Part shown: positions 1-5,067 of the stretch, piece after piece
How positions within the stretch are numbered: position 1 is the first letter of the stretch
How the letters are laid out: every line of letters begins with the position of its first letter
Assembly: GCA_009691815.1 (NCBI GenBank)
Contig: SIAL01000271.1
Span: 1-5,067, forward strand
Origin: Gemmataceae bacterium
Lineage (GTDB): Bacteria; Planctomycetota; Planctomycetia; Gemmatales; Gemmataceae
DNA: 5,067 nt
Direction: 5' to 3'
Translations under genes and position numbers: made by a program
The notes under the pieces: generated by a model
What the model was told of the DNA's origin: nothing
What the model saw: the letters and a program-made list of their open reading frames with translations, nothing else
Database searches by the model: none

Positions 1-2071
1 CGTGATATATCTGCTTCCACTCGGCGGCGTGGTCGAGTTCAAATTCGACCGCGGTCATGTCGATTCCCGGCTGGGGCCAAGGAGAAATCGGCCCCCGGGG
101 CAAGCCGACAATGGATAGCCTTTTGTTTGGCCCAAGGATTAAAGCCTTTTTGCCATCCGCGGTGATTTCGAGGCTACCAATGGGGCCAATGACCGACTCT
201 TGGCGCGTGGCCAAATCAAAGACCGCCCAGGTGGATTGTTCTTTACTGGTGGATCGCTGGTACCAGACAGCTTGGCCCACCGATTGGAGGCCCCCATAAT
301 TGCCCGCGGCCACCGGAAGCTGAAAGGTTCGAATTGCCAAACCATCAGCATCGATTTTTACACCGGCCTCTTTAGCCGTTTCCTGAGAAGCCTTGGCCGG
401 TTCCACTTCATCGGTTTTTGGCGCGAAAGGAGACGGGGTATTCTTGGCTAGAGCCACGGCGTAAACCCGGCCCATATCCCGATAGGCATGGTTCCACTCG
501 GTCGAAGAGTAGATCGGGTTCAAATCGCGATTGGACACAAAAAAGAGAAACTTTCCGTCCCCGCTGAACACCGGATTGGCAGAAGAATGCCAAGCATCGG
601 TCACATCAATAACCTGATTGGTTTCCACCTGTTTGAGGCGAACCTTGCGCATATCGTTTAGGGTCTGCTCGGACCAGGCGACCCATTTGCTGTCGGGGGA
701 CCAAGAGGCATCGCGGACCTCCCATTTGGCGTCGGCAACCACCTCGGAGATTTTTTTGGAGGCAAGGTCGATCATGCGAACGCGAAATTTGCGGTCGGTC
801 CACAAAAGTTTTTTGGAATCGGGCGACCAGACGAGGTCGTAGAGATAAACGCTCCCCCCTGTTGTCAGCTGGACCGGGGCCGATTTGCCATCGGGCGCCA
901 CCAAATGAATCTCATCCTCACCGGAGGCGTCCGAGAAAAAGGCGATCTGCTTCCCATCGGGCGACCAGGTAACATTGCGGTCGTGTGCCCCAGGTGTATG
1001 GGTAAGGCGGCGCGTAATGCCCGGTCCGCTAGCGATGCTAAACAGCTCGCCACGGGCGGCAACGACAAGTCGGTTGCCCTCAGGCGAGGGAGCGCCGGAG
1101 CCAAGGTTAGCGGAGACATTGGTTAAAGCGGTTCGGGCGGCGCTAAAGTCTTCGGCGATCTCCACGGGAACTTTGTCCAGTTTGGCGGTGGCGAGGTCCC
1201 ATTTCCAAAGCCATCCACCCTGTTCAAACACAAGGGCCGTATCCCCCATAGAGGGGAATTTGACATCGAAATCCTGAAAGTCTGTTAGTTTTTTAGTCTC
1301 TTTTGTAACATAATCCATCACATACAGGTTCATCCGTTTGCTGGTCTCTCGATCGGACAGGAAATAGATTTTTCCGCCGTGCCACATCGGTTCGATTTCC
1401 TGATCTAGGGTGGTGCAAAGAGACTCGGTTTTTTTGGTGGCAAAATCATAGGTCCAAAGGTCGTCACACATTCCCCCACGATAGCGCTTCCAGGTGCGAA
1501 ATTCGCGGAAAATGCGGTTGTAAACGAGTTTTTTGCCATCGGGAGAATAGCTGGCAAAGCCACCCCTAGGCAGGGGAAGGGCTTTGGGCAAACCACCCTC
1601 GGCGTCTACGGTGTAGAGCTGGCCCACAAAATCGTTGAAGGTGCTCATTCGGGAACGAAACAGGATCTCCTTGCCGTCTGGTGTCCAACCCAGGGTGATA
1701 TTGTTTGGCCCCATTCGGTCCGAGACATCATCCCGTTCCAAGGTGGGTGTCCAAGTAAGCCGACGGGGTTCGCCGCCTTGGCGATTCATGCGAAAGATTT
1801 CGGTGTTGCCGTCGTATTGAGCCGTAAAGGCAATGGTTTTGCCATCAGGAGAGAATTTGGGAAACATCTCAATGCCGGGGCTACTGGTGAGCCTGCGGGC
1901 GGTGCCCCCTTTTGCCGACACCGTGTAAAGGTCCCCGGCATAGGTAAACACAATCTGATCCCCATTTATTGTCGGAAACCGAAGGAGCCTAGCTTCCTCG
2001 GCCAAACCGTAAGTGGAACCGAAACCGGTAAAGGCAATCAGGGCGATTCCCAAAAGATGTGGCATACGCAT
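1..2071 (-). CDS. Tricorn-type protease, N-terminal 690 residues (3' part beyond the left edge)
   Basis: Tricorn-family proteins (peptidase family S41) are large peptidases that trim oligopeptides. Two beta-propellers precede a C1-PDZ-C2 catalytic core. I translated the complement from 2071 to 1 and found 690 codons without a stop. Residues 1-24 look like a signal peptide (basic MRMPH start, hydrophobic LLGIALIAF, small residues before EEA), so the product is probably periplasmic or secreted, unlike cytosolic archaeal tricorn. PD40/TolB-like blade motifs recur: FSPDGK (73-78), WTPDGK (129-134), YSPDGK (175-180), WSPDGK (369-374), WSPDSK (415-420 and 457-462), FSGDGK (502-507). I place the six-bladed propeller at about 27-300 and the seven-bladed one at about 320-660. 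A polar Lys/Glu/Ala-rich linker (551-571) precedes VKIDADG and LPVAAGNY, a pattern I associate with this family. The last residues, ELDHAAEWKQIYH, resemble the start of C1. The PDZ, catalytic Ser and His lie outside the window, so activity cannot be judged. The ATG at 2071 is preferred over the in-frame ATG at 2065 because AGGA (2083-2080) sits 8 bases upstream. TolB-like proteins are the alternative, but the length and C1 start argue for tricorn. Confidence 0.88.
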   Translation of the reverse strand, partial: MRMPHLLGIALIAFTGFGSTYGLAEEARLLRFPTINGDQIVFTYAGDLYTVSAKGGTARRLTSSPGIEMFPKFSPDGKTIAFTAQYDGNTEIFRMNRQGGEPRRLTWTPTLERDDVSDRMGPNNITLGWTPDGKEILFRSRMSTFNDFVGQLYTVDAEGGLPKALPLPRGGFASYSPDGKKLVYNRIFREFRTWKRYRGGMCDDLWTYDFATKKTESLCTTLDQEIEPMWHGGKIYFLSDRETSKRMNLYVMDYVTKETKKLTDFQDFDVKFPSMGDTALVFEQGGWLWKWDLATAKLDKVPVEIAEDFSAARTALTNVSANLGSGAPSPEGNRLVVAARGELFSIASGPGITRRLTHTPGAHDRNVTWSPDGKQIAFFSDASGEDEIHLVAPDGKSAPVQLTTGGSVYLYDLVWSPDSKKLLWTDRKFRVRMIDLASKKISEVVADAKWEVRDASWSPDSKWVAWSEQTLNDMRKVRLKQVETNQVIDVTDAWHSSANPVFSGDGKFLFFVSNRDLNPIYSSTEWNHAYRDMGRVYAVALAKNTPSPFAPKTDEVEPAKASQETAKEAGVKIDADGLAIRTFQLPVAAGNYGGLQSVGQAVWYQRSTSKEQSTWAVFDLATRQESVIGPIGSLEITADGKKALILGPNKRLSIVGLPRGPISPWPQPGIDMTAVEFELDHAAEWKQIYH

Positions 2072-2077
2072 GATGGA

Positions 2078-2083
2078 TTTCCT
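2078..2083 (-). promoter_or_regulatory. Ribosome binding site of the tricorn-type protease gene
   Basis: Read on the minus strand, AGGAAA begins 12 bases before the ATG at 2071, leaving 8 bases between AGGA and the start codon. This supports the first of two closely spaced in-frame ATGs (2071 rather than 2065). Confidence 0.55.
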
Positions 2084-2099
2084 GTTTTATGCAAAGCTC

Positions 2100-2113
2100 C
2101 CAAGTTATCTTGG
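2100..2113. repeat. Inverted repeat CCAAG-TTAT-CTTGG, possible operator of the protease gene
   Basis: The arms are 5 bases and perfectly complementary around a 4-base AT-rich centre. The site lies 29-42 bases upstream of the protease start codon. On the minus strand it reads CCAAGATAACTTGG and contains GATAAC, a weak -10-like hexamer, so a bound protein could block transcription there. TTTACA, close to a -35 box, lies upstream on the same strand at 2129-2134, but its 20-base spacing from GATAAC is too long for a standard promoter. Short arms like these can occur by chance, so a regulatory role is inference. Confidence 0.3.
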
Positions 2114-2183
2114 CAAAACGAAGGGTGATTGTAAAGGAGAAGATTGGCCAAGAAGCCTTATCCCCACCGGTCGGGTTTCTTTT

Positions 2184-2210
2184 TTGACCATCAAAGTGGC
2201 ATGGTAAACT
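2184..2210 (+). promoter_or_regulatory. Candidate sigma-70-type promoter for the eda-kdgK pair
   Basis: TTGACC (2184-2189, five of six matches to TTGACA) is followed after 15 bases by TAAACT (2205-2210). TG stands one base before it, giving an extended -10 (TGGTAAACT). The spacer is two bases shorter than optimal, which an extended -10 can tolerate. Transcription would begin near 2217, leaving a leader of about 50 bases before the aldolase start. A second TGGCCAAG element (2211-2218) sits at the expected transcription start, a position suited to a repressor. Called from consensus alone. Confidence 0.4.
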
Positions 2211-2267
2211 GGCCAAGGGGAAGGCAAATCAGACAATAACAACTATTGCCCCCCAAAGTGGAGCCCC

Positions 2268-2924
2268 ATGATGACACGCGAAGAAATGATGCAAAAAGTC
2301 CTAGATTGCGGCATAGTTGCCGTGGTCCGGGCCAAAGATGGTAGCCAGCTGGTGGAAGTTTGCCGGGCCTTGGCAGATGGTGGCATCACCGTGGCCGAGA
2401 TCACTTTCACCGTTCCCGATGCCCTCGGGGTCCTAAAGGCGGTCAAAAGCGAACTGGGCCACCGCATCCTCCTTGGGGCGGGGACCGTGTTGGATTCCGA
2501 AACCGCTCGGGCGGCGATTTTGGCCGGGGCCGAATATCTGGTTTCCCCGACCCTGAACCTTGAGGTCATTGCCCTTGCCCGTCGCTATGGAAAGCTGTCC
2601 ATGCCGGGAGCATTCACCCCCACCGAAATCCTCACCGCCTATGAAGCCGGAGCGGACATTGTTAAAATCTTCCCCGCCGAGGTGGTGGGCCCGGCCTATT
2701 TCAAGGCGATTCGAGGTCCACTTCCCCAAGTGCGAATGATGCCCACTGGCGGGGTGGACCTAGTTACCGCCGCTAGGTTTCTCGATGCCGGGGCCTGTTG
2801 CCTTGGCATGGGAAGCCAGCTCATCGACCCAAAGGCCTTGGCTGCGGGTGACATGAACACGATCCGCGAAACGGCGGCCAAGTACCGCGCCGTAGTGGAC
2901 GATTGGCGAGCCAAGAACAAATAG
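2268..2924 (+). CDS. eda: 2-dehydro-3-deoxyphosphogluconate (KDPG) aldolase
   Basis: This cytosolic class I aldolase cleaves KDPG into pyruvate and glyceraldehyde-3-phosphate, the last step of the Entner-Doudoroff and hexuronate routes. Many family members also accept 4-hydroxy-2-oxoglutarate. The product has 218 residues, close to the usual 205-220, and the whole chain is one TIM barrel. Visible family marks are VVR (19-21), the catalytic glutamate in VAEITFT (E44), GAGTV (70-74), SP (93-94), PG (113-114), the Schiff-base lysine in ADIVKIFPA (K133) and the phosphate-binding PTGGV (159-163). No key residue is missing. Two ATGs are adjacent (2268 and 2271). GGAG at 2260-2263 is 4 bases from the first and 7 from the second, so translation may really begin at 2271, giving 217 residues. 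It is the first gene of a probable operon, 46 bases ahead of the KDG kinase that makes its substrate. KDPGal aldolase (DgoA) is the main alternative, but the gluconate-type kinase next door favours Eda. Confidence 0.93.
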   Translation: MMTREEMMQKVLDCGIVAVVRAKDGSQLVEVCRALADGGITVAEITFTVPDALGVLKAVKSELGHRILLGAGTVLDSETARAAILAGAEYLVSPTLNLEVIALARRYGKLSMPGAFTPTEILTAYEAGADIVKIFPAEVVGPAYFKAIRGPLPQVRMMPTGGVDLVTAARFLDAGACCLGMGSQLIDPKALAAGDMNTIRETAAKYRAVVDDWRAKNK

Positions 2925-2956
2925 ACCACCCCATTACCTCTTAAAACGATTTCTTT

Positions 2957-2962
2957 AGGGAG
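2957..2962 (+). promoter_or_regulatory. Strong ribosome binding site of kdgK
   Basis: AGGGAG lies 8 bases before the ATG at 2971 in the short gap after eda. There is no obvious terminator or promoter in the 46-base gap, so the kinase is probably translated from the same transcript with its own initiation site. Confidence 0.6.
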
Positions 2963-2970
2963 AATACGCG

Positions 2971-3957
2971 ATGGCATATGACTTGATTGGTTTTGGCGAA
3001 TCCATGATCCGGCTCGCTCCACCCGCCTTTCACCGGCTGGAACAGGCAAGGAGTCTCGACCTCAAAATCGGCGGGGCGGAATTAAACACCGCGGTCGGCA
3101 TAGCTCGGCTTGGCCGCAAATCCACTTGGGTTTCCCGTCTCACGGACAATTCTCTGGGCCGCCTTGTCACCAATCACGCCCGGGAAGCGGGGGTCGATAC
3201 CAGCCATGTTCTGTTTACGCCAGATGATCGGGTCGGCCTCTATTTTCTTGAGTTTGGCGCCGCCCCTAGGGCTTCGGGCGTCCTGTACGACCGCAAAAAT
3301 TCCGCCATTGCCGCCATCAAACCGGGAATGATCAACTGGGACAAGATCATGCCCGGTTCCAAGTGGTTTCATGTAACGGGGATTACGCCCGCCCTCTCGA
3401 CAACCGCCGCCGAGGCCACCATGGAAGCCTGCCAGGCGGCCAAACGCCACGGCCTCAAGGTTAGCTACGACTTAAACTATCGGGCCAAGCTTTGGACCGG
3501 TGCCGAGGCGGGAAGGTGCATGTCCGAACTGATGCGATTTTGCGATGTTCTCATTACCACCGAAGAGGACATCGAAAAAGTCTTTGGCATCAAAGGCAAC
3601 AGCTACGAAGAAGCCGCGGCCAAGGTCGGGGCAAAGTTTGGCACAAAAAAGATCGCCATTACCCTGCGGGAGAATCCGCTCGTCTGGAAAAACATCTGGA
3701 CCGCCATTCTGTGGACACCCGAGACGGTACTTCAAACAAGGACCTTTGAAGTGGAAATTGTCGACCGACTTGGCGCAGGGGACTCTTTTGCCGCCGGGCT
3801 TATCCACGGAATGCTCGATGGCGATGACCAAAAAGGGCTCGATTGGGGCATCGCCATGAGCGCCATCAAGCACTCGATTCCCGGAGACTTTGCCTGGGTC
3901 ACCGCCGCCGAGGTGGAAGCTACCGTCAAAGGCGGGGGCCTGCGCATCGCCCGCTAA
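2971..3957 (+). CDS. kdgK: 2-keto-3-deoxygluconate (KDG) kinase, PfkB/ribokinase family
   Basis: This cytosolic kinase uses ATP to phosphorylate 2-keto-3-deoxygluconate to KDPG, the substrate of the upstream aldolase. The 328 residues match the family length (about 310-345). The N-terminal GFGESMIRL (7-15) and the first PfkB signature, GGAELNTAVGIARLG (34-48), are present. So are marks I associate with KDG kinases: YFLEFG with the following arginine (91-100), YDLNYRAKLW (166-175), TLREN (231-235) and KHSIPGDFAWVT (300-311). The second PfkB signature is VDRLGAGDSFAAG (264-276), with D271 as catalytic base in the GAGD anion hole. The arginine at 266 departs from the strict PfkB pattern, but I recall a DR(I/L)GxGDSF form as common in bacterial KdgK. 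Only this ATG has a well-placed ribosome site (AGGGAG). Fructokinase or ribokinase is less likely given these motifs and the adjacent eda. Regulation is presumably shared with eda. Confidence 0.92.
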   Translation: MAYDLIGFGESMIRLAPPAFHRLEQARSLDLKIGGAELNTAVGIARLGRKSTWVSRLTDNSLGRLVTNHAREAGVDTSHVLFTPDDRVGLYFLEFGAAPRASGVLYDRKNSAIAAIKPGMINWDKIMPGSKWFHVTGITPALSTTAAEATMEACQAAKRHGLKVSYDLNYRAKLWTGAEAGRCMSELMRFCDVLITTEEDIEKVFGIKGNSYEEAAAKVGAKFGTKKIAITLRENPLVWKNIWTAILWTPETVLQTRTFEVEIVDRLGAGDSFAAGLIHGMLDGDDQKGLDWGIAMSAIKHSIPGDFAWVTAAEVEATVKGGGLRIAR

Positions 3958-3970
3958 ATCCCAACCCTCC

Positions 3971-3998
3971 GGCCCCGGTCTTTTATGGGGCCGGGGCC
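3971..3998. terminator. GC-rich stem-loop in the convergent gap, possible bidirectional terminator
   Basis: GGCCCCGG (3971-3978) pairs perfectly with CCGGGGCC (3991-3998) around a 12-base loop. A shorter alternative pairs GGCCCC (3971-3976) with GGGGCC (3987-3992). It starts 14 bases after the kdgK stop and lies 10 bases from the end of the opposing esterase gene, the usual place for a shared terminator. Neither strand has a T-run directly after the stem, so it does not fit the standard intrinsic terminator. It may act by transcript stabilisation or with Rho. Confidence 0.5.
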
Positions 3999-4007
3999 AC
4001 TAGCTTC

Positions 4008-4871
4008 CTATTCCCGCCAAAGCCAGATTAGGGAATCCGGAAGGATGGCTCCCCCGTGCTTGCCGCTGTGCGGGCCATCCCCCTCCACATAGCGCGATTC
4101 ATATTTCTTGAACCGTAGGGCCGCATCCATCGACCGGTTGGCCAAGGGCCAGTTGCCATGTTCGTTGTCCAAATCATTGGAACCTTCCTGCATGAAAATC
4201 CGAATCGGTTTCTTTGCCGTTTTTCTGAGGATGCCGGGATAGGCATCGCCGCCCCGGATATTGGTGAAGCTGCCAATATGGCTTAAAACTTTTGAAAACA
4301 TATCCGGCCGTTCCCAAGCCGCGGTGAAGGCGCAAATGCCGCCGCTTGAGATTCCGCAAATACCCCGGCTAGCGGCATCGGTCTTTAAGTTCACCCGCTT
4401 TTGCACCTCGGGGAAAATCTCCTTTTCCAAAAAGGTCACATACTGGGCCGATCGGGTGTCGTATTCAAAGCTCCTGTTGGAACGGGCCTTTTCGCCCTCT
4501 TTTTGCGCTTTCACCGATCCGGGATTGATGAATATACCCGCCATTACCGGGATCTTTTTTTCGTGAATCAAATTATCAAACACGATGGTGGTCCGAAATT
4601 GACCCTTTTCCCCGGCGTACGACGAACCATCCTGAAACACCATGCTGGCAATGGCGGTGGTGCCATCATATTGCGCCGGGATATAGACCAAAACCTCGCG
4701 TTCGCTCCCGGGGAAAACCTCGCTTTTGTGGGTGAATTTCTGGATTTTCCCCTGAGGAACGCCTTCCTTCCTTTGGGAATCCGGGCCAAGCACATAGTCG
4801 TCTATCGCCATGGCCGATCCGCCAAAGGCCAAAAATGCTAACAAAACCCATCGGTAAACTTTCGCAATCAT
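4008..4871 (-). CDS. Exported alpha/beta-hydrolase-fold esterase (enterochelin esterase-like / CE1-like)
   Basis: The 287-residue product belongs to the putative esterase family related to enterochelin esterase Fes, esterase D and CE1 carbohydrate esterases, which cleave ester bonds in siderophores, acylated sugars or similar compounds. Residues 1-22 form a signal peptide: basic start, hydrophobic WVLLAFLAF and an AMA cleavage site, so the enzyme acts outside the cytoplasm. REVLVYIPAQYDG (58-70) is the typical first strand. The nucleophile elbow is GISSGG (173-178), with S175 as likely nucleophile. The acid is probably D233 or D235 in GSNDLDN, and the base H268 in GPHSGKHGG. SHIGSFTNIRGG (197-208) is a strong subfamily mark. 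The start at 4871 is chosen over the longer in-frame ATG at 4979 because AGGAG stands 6 bases upstream and the signal peptide begins at once; the 36 extra residues are polar and unlike a leader. It faces the eda-kdgK pair convergently, so it is not co-transcribed with them. The substrate cannot be named from sequence. Confidence 0.87.
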   Translation of the reverse strand: MIAKVYRWVLLAFLAFGGSAMAIDDYVLGPDSQRKEGVPQGKIQKFTHKSEVFPGSEREVLVYIPAQYDGTTAIASMVFQDGSSYAGEKGQFRTTIVFDNLIHEKKIPVMAGIFINPGSVKAQKEGEKARSNRSFEYDTRSAQYVTFLEKEIFPEVQKRVNLKTDAASRGICGISSGGICAFTAAWERPDMFSKVLSHIGSFTNIRGGDAYPGILRKTAKKPIRIFMQEGSNDLDNEHGNWPLANRSMDAALRFKKYESRYVEGDGPHSGKHGGAILPDSLIWLWRE

Positions 4872-4877
4872 CGCCTG

Positions 4878-4882
4878 CTCCT
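4878..4882 (-). promoter_or_regulatory. Ribosome binding site deciding the esterase start
   Basis: On the minus strand AGGAG is followed by CAGGCG and then ATG at 4871, a 6-base spacing. This fixes the start just before the signal peptide and argues against the upstream ATG at 4979. Confidence 0.65.
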
Positions 4883-5015
4883 GTTTGAGGTAGAACTTAC
4901 GCAGTTGGATCGAAAGGAGGCCAAATTCATCTGAAAAGGAATCGCCTTGGTAATTTGGGATGATATTTAGGTTGTCCAAAGCTCCAAAATCTGGGCACCT
5001 GGGTAACTCCTAACC

Positions 5016-5067
5016 ATGTCAAACCGCCCAATTCCCCTAGCCACCGAAATCAAATTTCCAAAAAAAA
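5016..5067 (+). CDS. Possible start of a rightward gene, cut by the right edge
   Basis: From the ATG at 5016 the frame stays open for 17 codons (MSNRPIPLATEIKFPKK) to the window end. An in-frame TAA at 5004-5006 means this ATG would be the true start. The 144-base distance from the divergent esterase start is typical of a divergent gene pair. Against it, there is no clear Shine-Dalgarno site, only GGG at 5001-5003, and the stretch is too short to show coding bias or a family. I do not recognise the product. The opposite strand also has a frame open from the edge to a TAA at 4967-4969, so the assignment is tentative. Confidence 0.3.
   Translation, partial: MSNRPIPLATEIKFPKK

Noticed and set aside
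780..1000. Near-identical short strings such as TCGGGCGACCAG repeated within the protease gene.
   Set aside because: They encode the repeated WSPD blade motif of the beta-propeller. They are protein repeats and do not indicate a DNA element or array.
57..2128. Many short + and minus frames over the protease region, including one of 116 codons at 1778-2128.
   Set aside because: The protease frame on the minus strand is open over the whole 2071 bases and carries repeated SPDGK motifs. The others are antisense or out-of-frame artefacts.
2162..2186. A GC-rich dyad (CCCCACCGGTCGGG) followed by a T-rich run, resembling a terminator on the + strand.
   Set aside because: The dyad has a mismatch and almost no loop, so it makes a poor hairpin, and no + strand gene precedes it. 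The T-run is better read as part of the -35 region.
2433..3873. Antisense frames of about 98-133 codons opposite eda and kdgK.
   Set aside because: Both sense genes have complete catalytic motifs and good ribosome sites. The antisense products are low-complexity and unrecognisable.
4008..4841. Open frames on the + strand across the esterase (for example 4261-4566 and 4401-4841).
   Set aside because: They lie wholly opposite a gene with clear family motifs, and their translations show no domain. They are shadows of GC-rich codon use.
4912..4951. AAAGGAGG on the + strand, a strong Shine-Dalgarno-like string upstream of the esterase.
   Set aside because: No ATG or GTG follows at a usable distance, and the nearest CTG frame stops after a few codons.
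4872..4979. A 36-residue N-terminal extension of the esterase starting at the ATG at 4979.
   Set aside because: The extension is polar, would bury the signal peptide inside the chain and has no clear ribosome site. The ATG at 4871 has AGGAG six bases upstream.

Overview
The window holds two complete, apparently co-transcribed sugar-acid catabolic genes (KDPG aldolase and 2-keto-3-deoxygluconate kinase, + strand). They are flanked by two minus-strand genes for exported hydrolases: a tricorn-type protease cut by the left edge, and a complete alpha/beta-hydrolase-fold esterase. This is a Gram-negative-type bacterial chromosome with GC content in the mid-50s by eye. A signal-peptide-bearing tricorn homologue, an esterase with the GISSGG...SHIGSFTNIRGG...HSGKHGG pattern and sparse gene packing would suit a planctomycete or a relative (Verrucomicrobia, Acidobacteria). 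That is inference from gene style; no rRNA or other taxonomic marker is present.

Layout. Positions 1-2071 (minus) encode the first 690 residues of the tricorn-like protease: signal peptide, two WD40/PD40 beta-propeller regions and the first residues of the catalytic C1 domain. The reading frame is open throughout, but no stop is seen because it runs off the left edge. Positions 2072-2267 are a 196-base divergent region with a plausible extended -10 promoter facing right and several CCAAG/CTTGG elements that could be operators. Positions 2268-2924 (eda) and 2971-3957 (kdgK) are 46 bases apart on the + strand. A GC-rich stem-loop at 3971-3998 lies in the 50-base convergent gap before the esterase (4008-4871, minus). 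The last 196 bases (4872-5067) are the esterase upstream region and may include the first 17 codons of a rightward gene at 5016.

Function. KdgK phosphorylates 2-keto-3-deoxygluconate (KDG) to KDPG, and Eda splits KDPG into pyruvate and glyceraldehyde-3-phosphate. Together they form the lower part of the Entner-Doudoroff/uronate pathway. No 6-phosphogluconate dehydratase, dehydrogenase or transporter is in view, so the pair more probably drains KDG made elsewhere, for example from uronates, pectin or alginate-type polymers. The secreted esterase could act on acylated carbohydrate upstream of this pathway, but that link rests only on adjacency. The tricorn protease is probably independent in function. 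I found no mobile element, CRISPR array, tRNA, rRNA or clearly novel system. The region is mostly ordinary metabolism, with a few regulatory and boundary questions worth checking.
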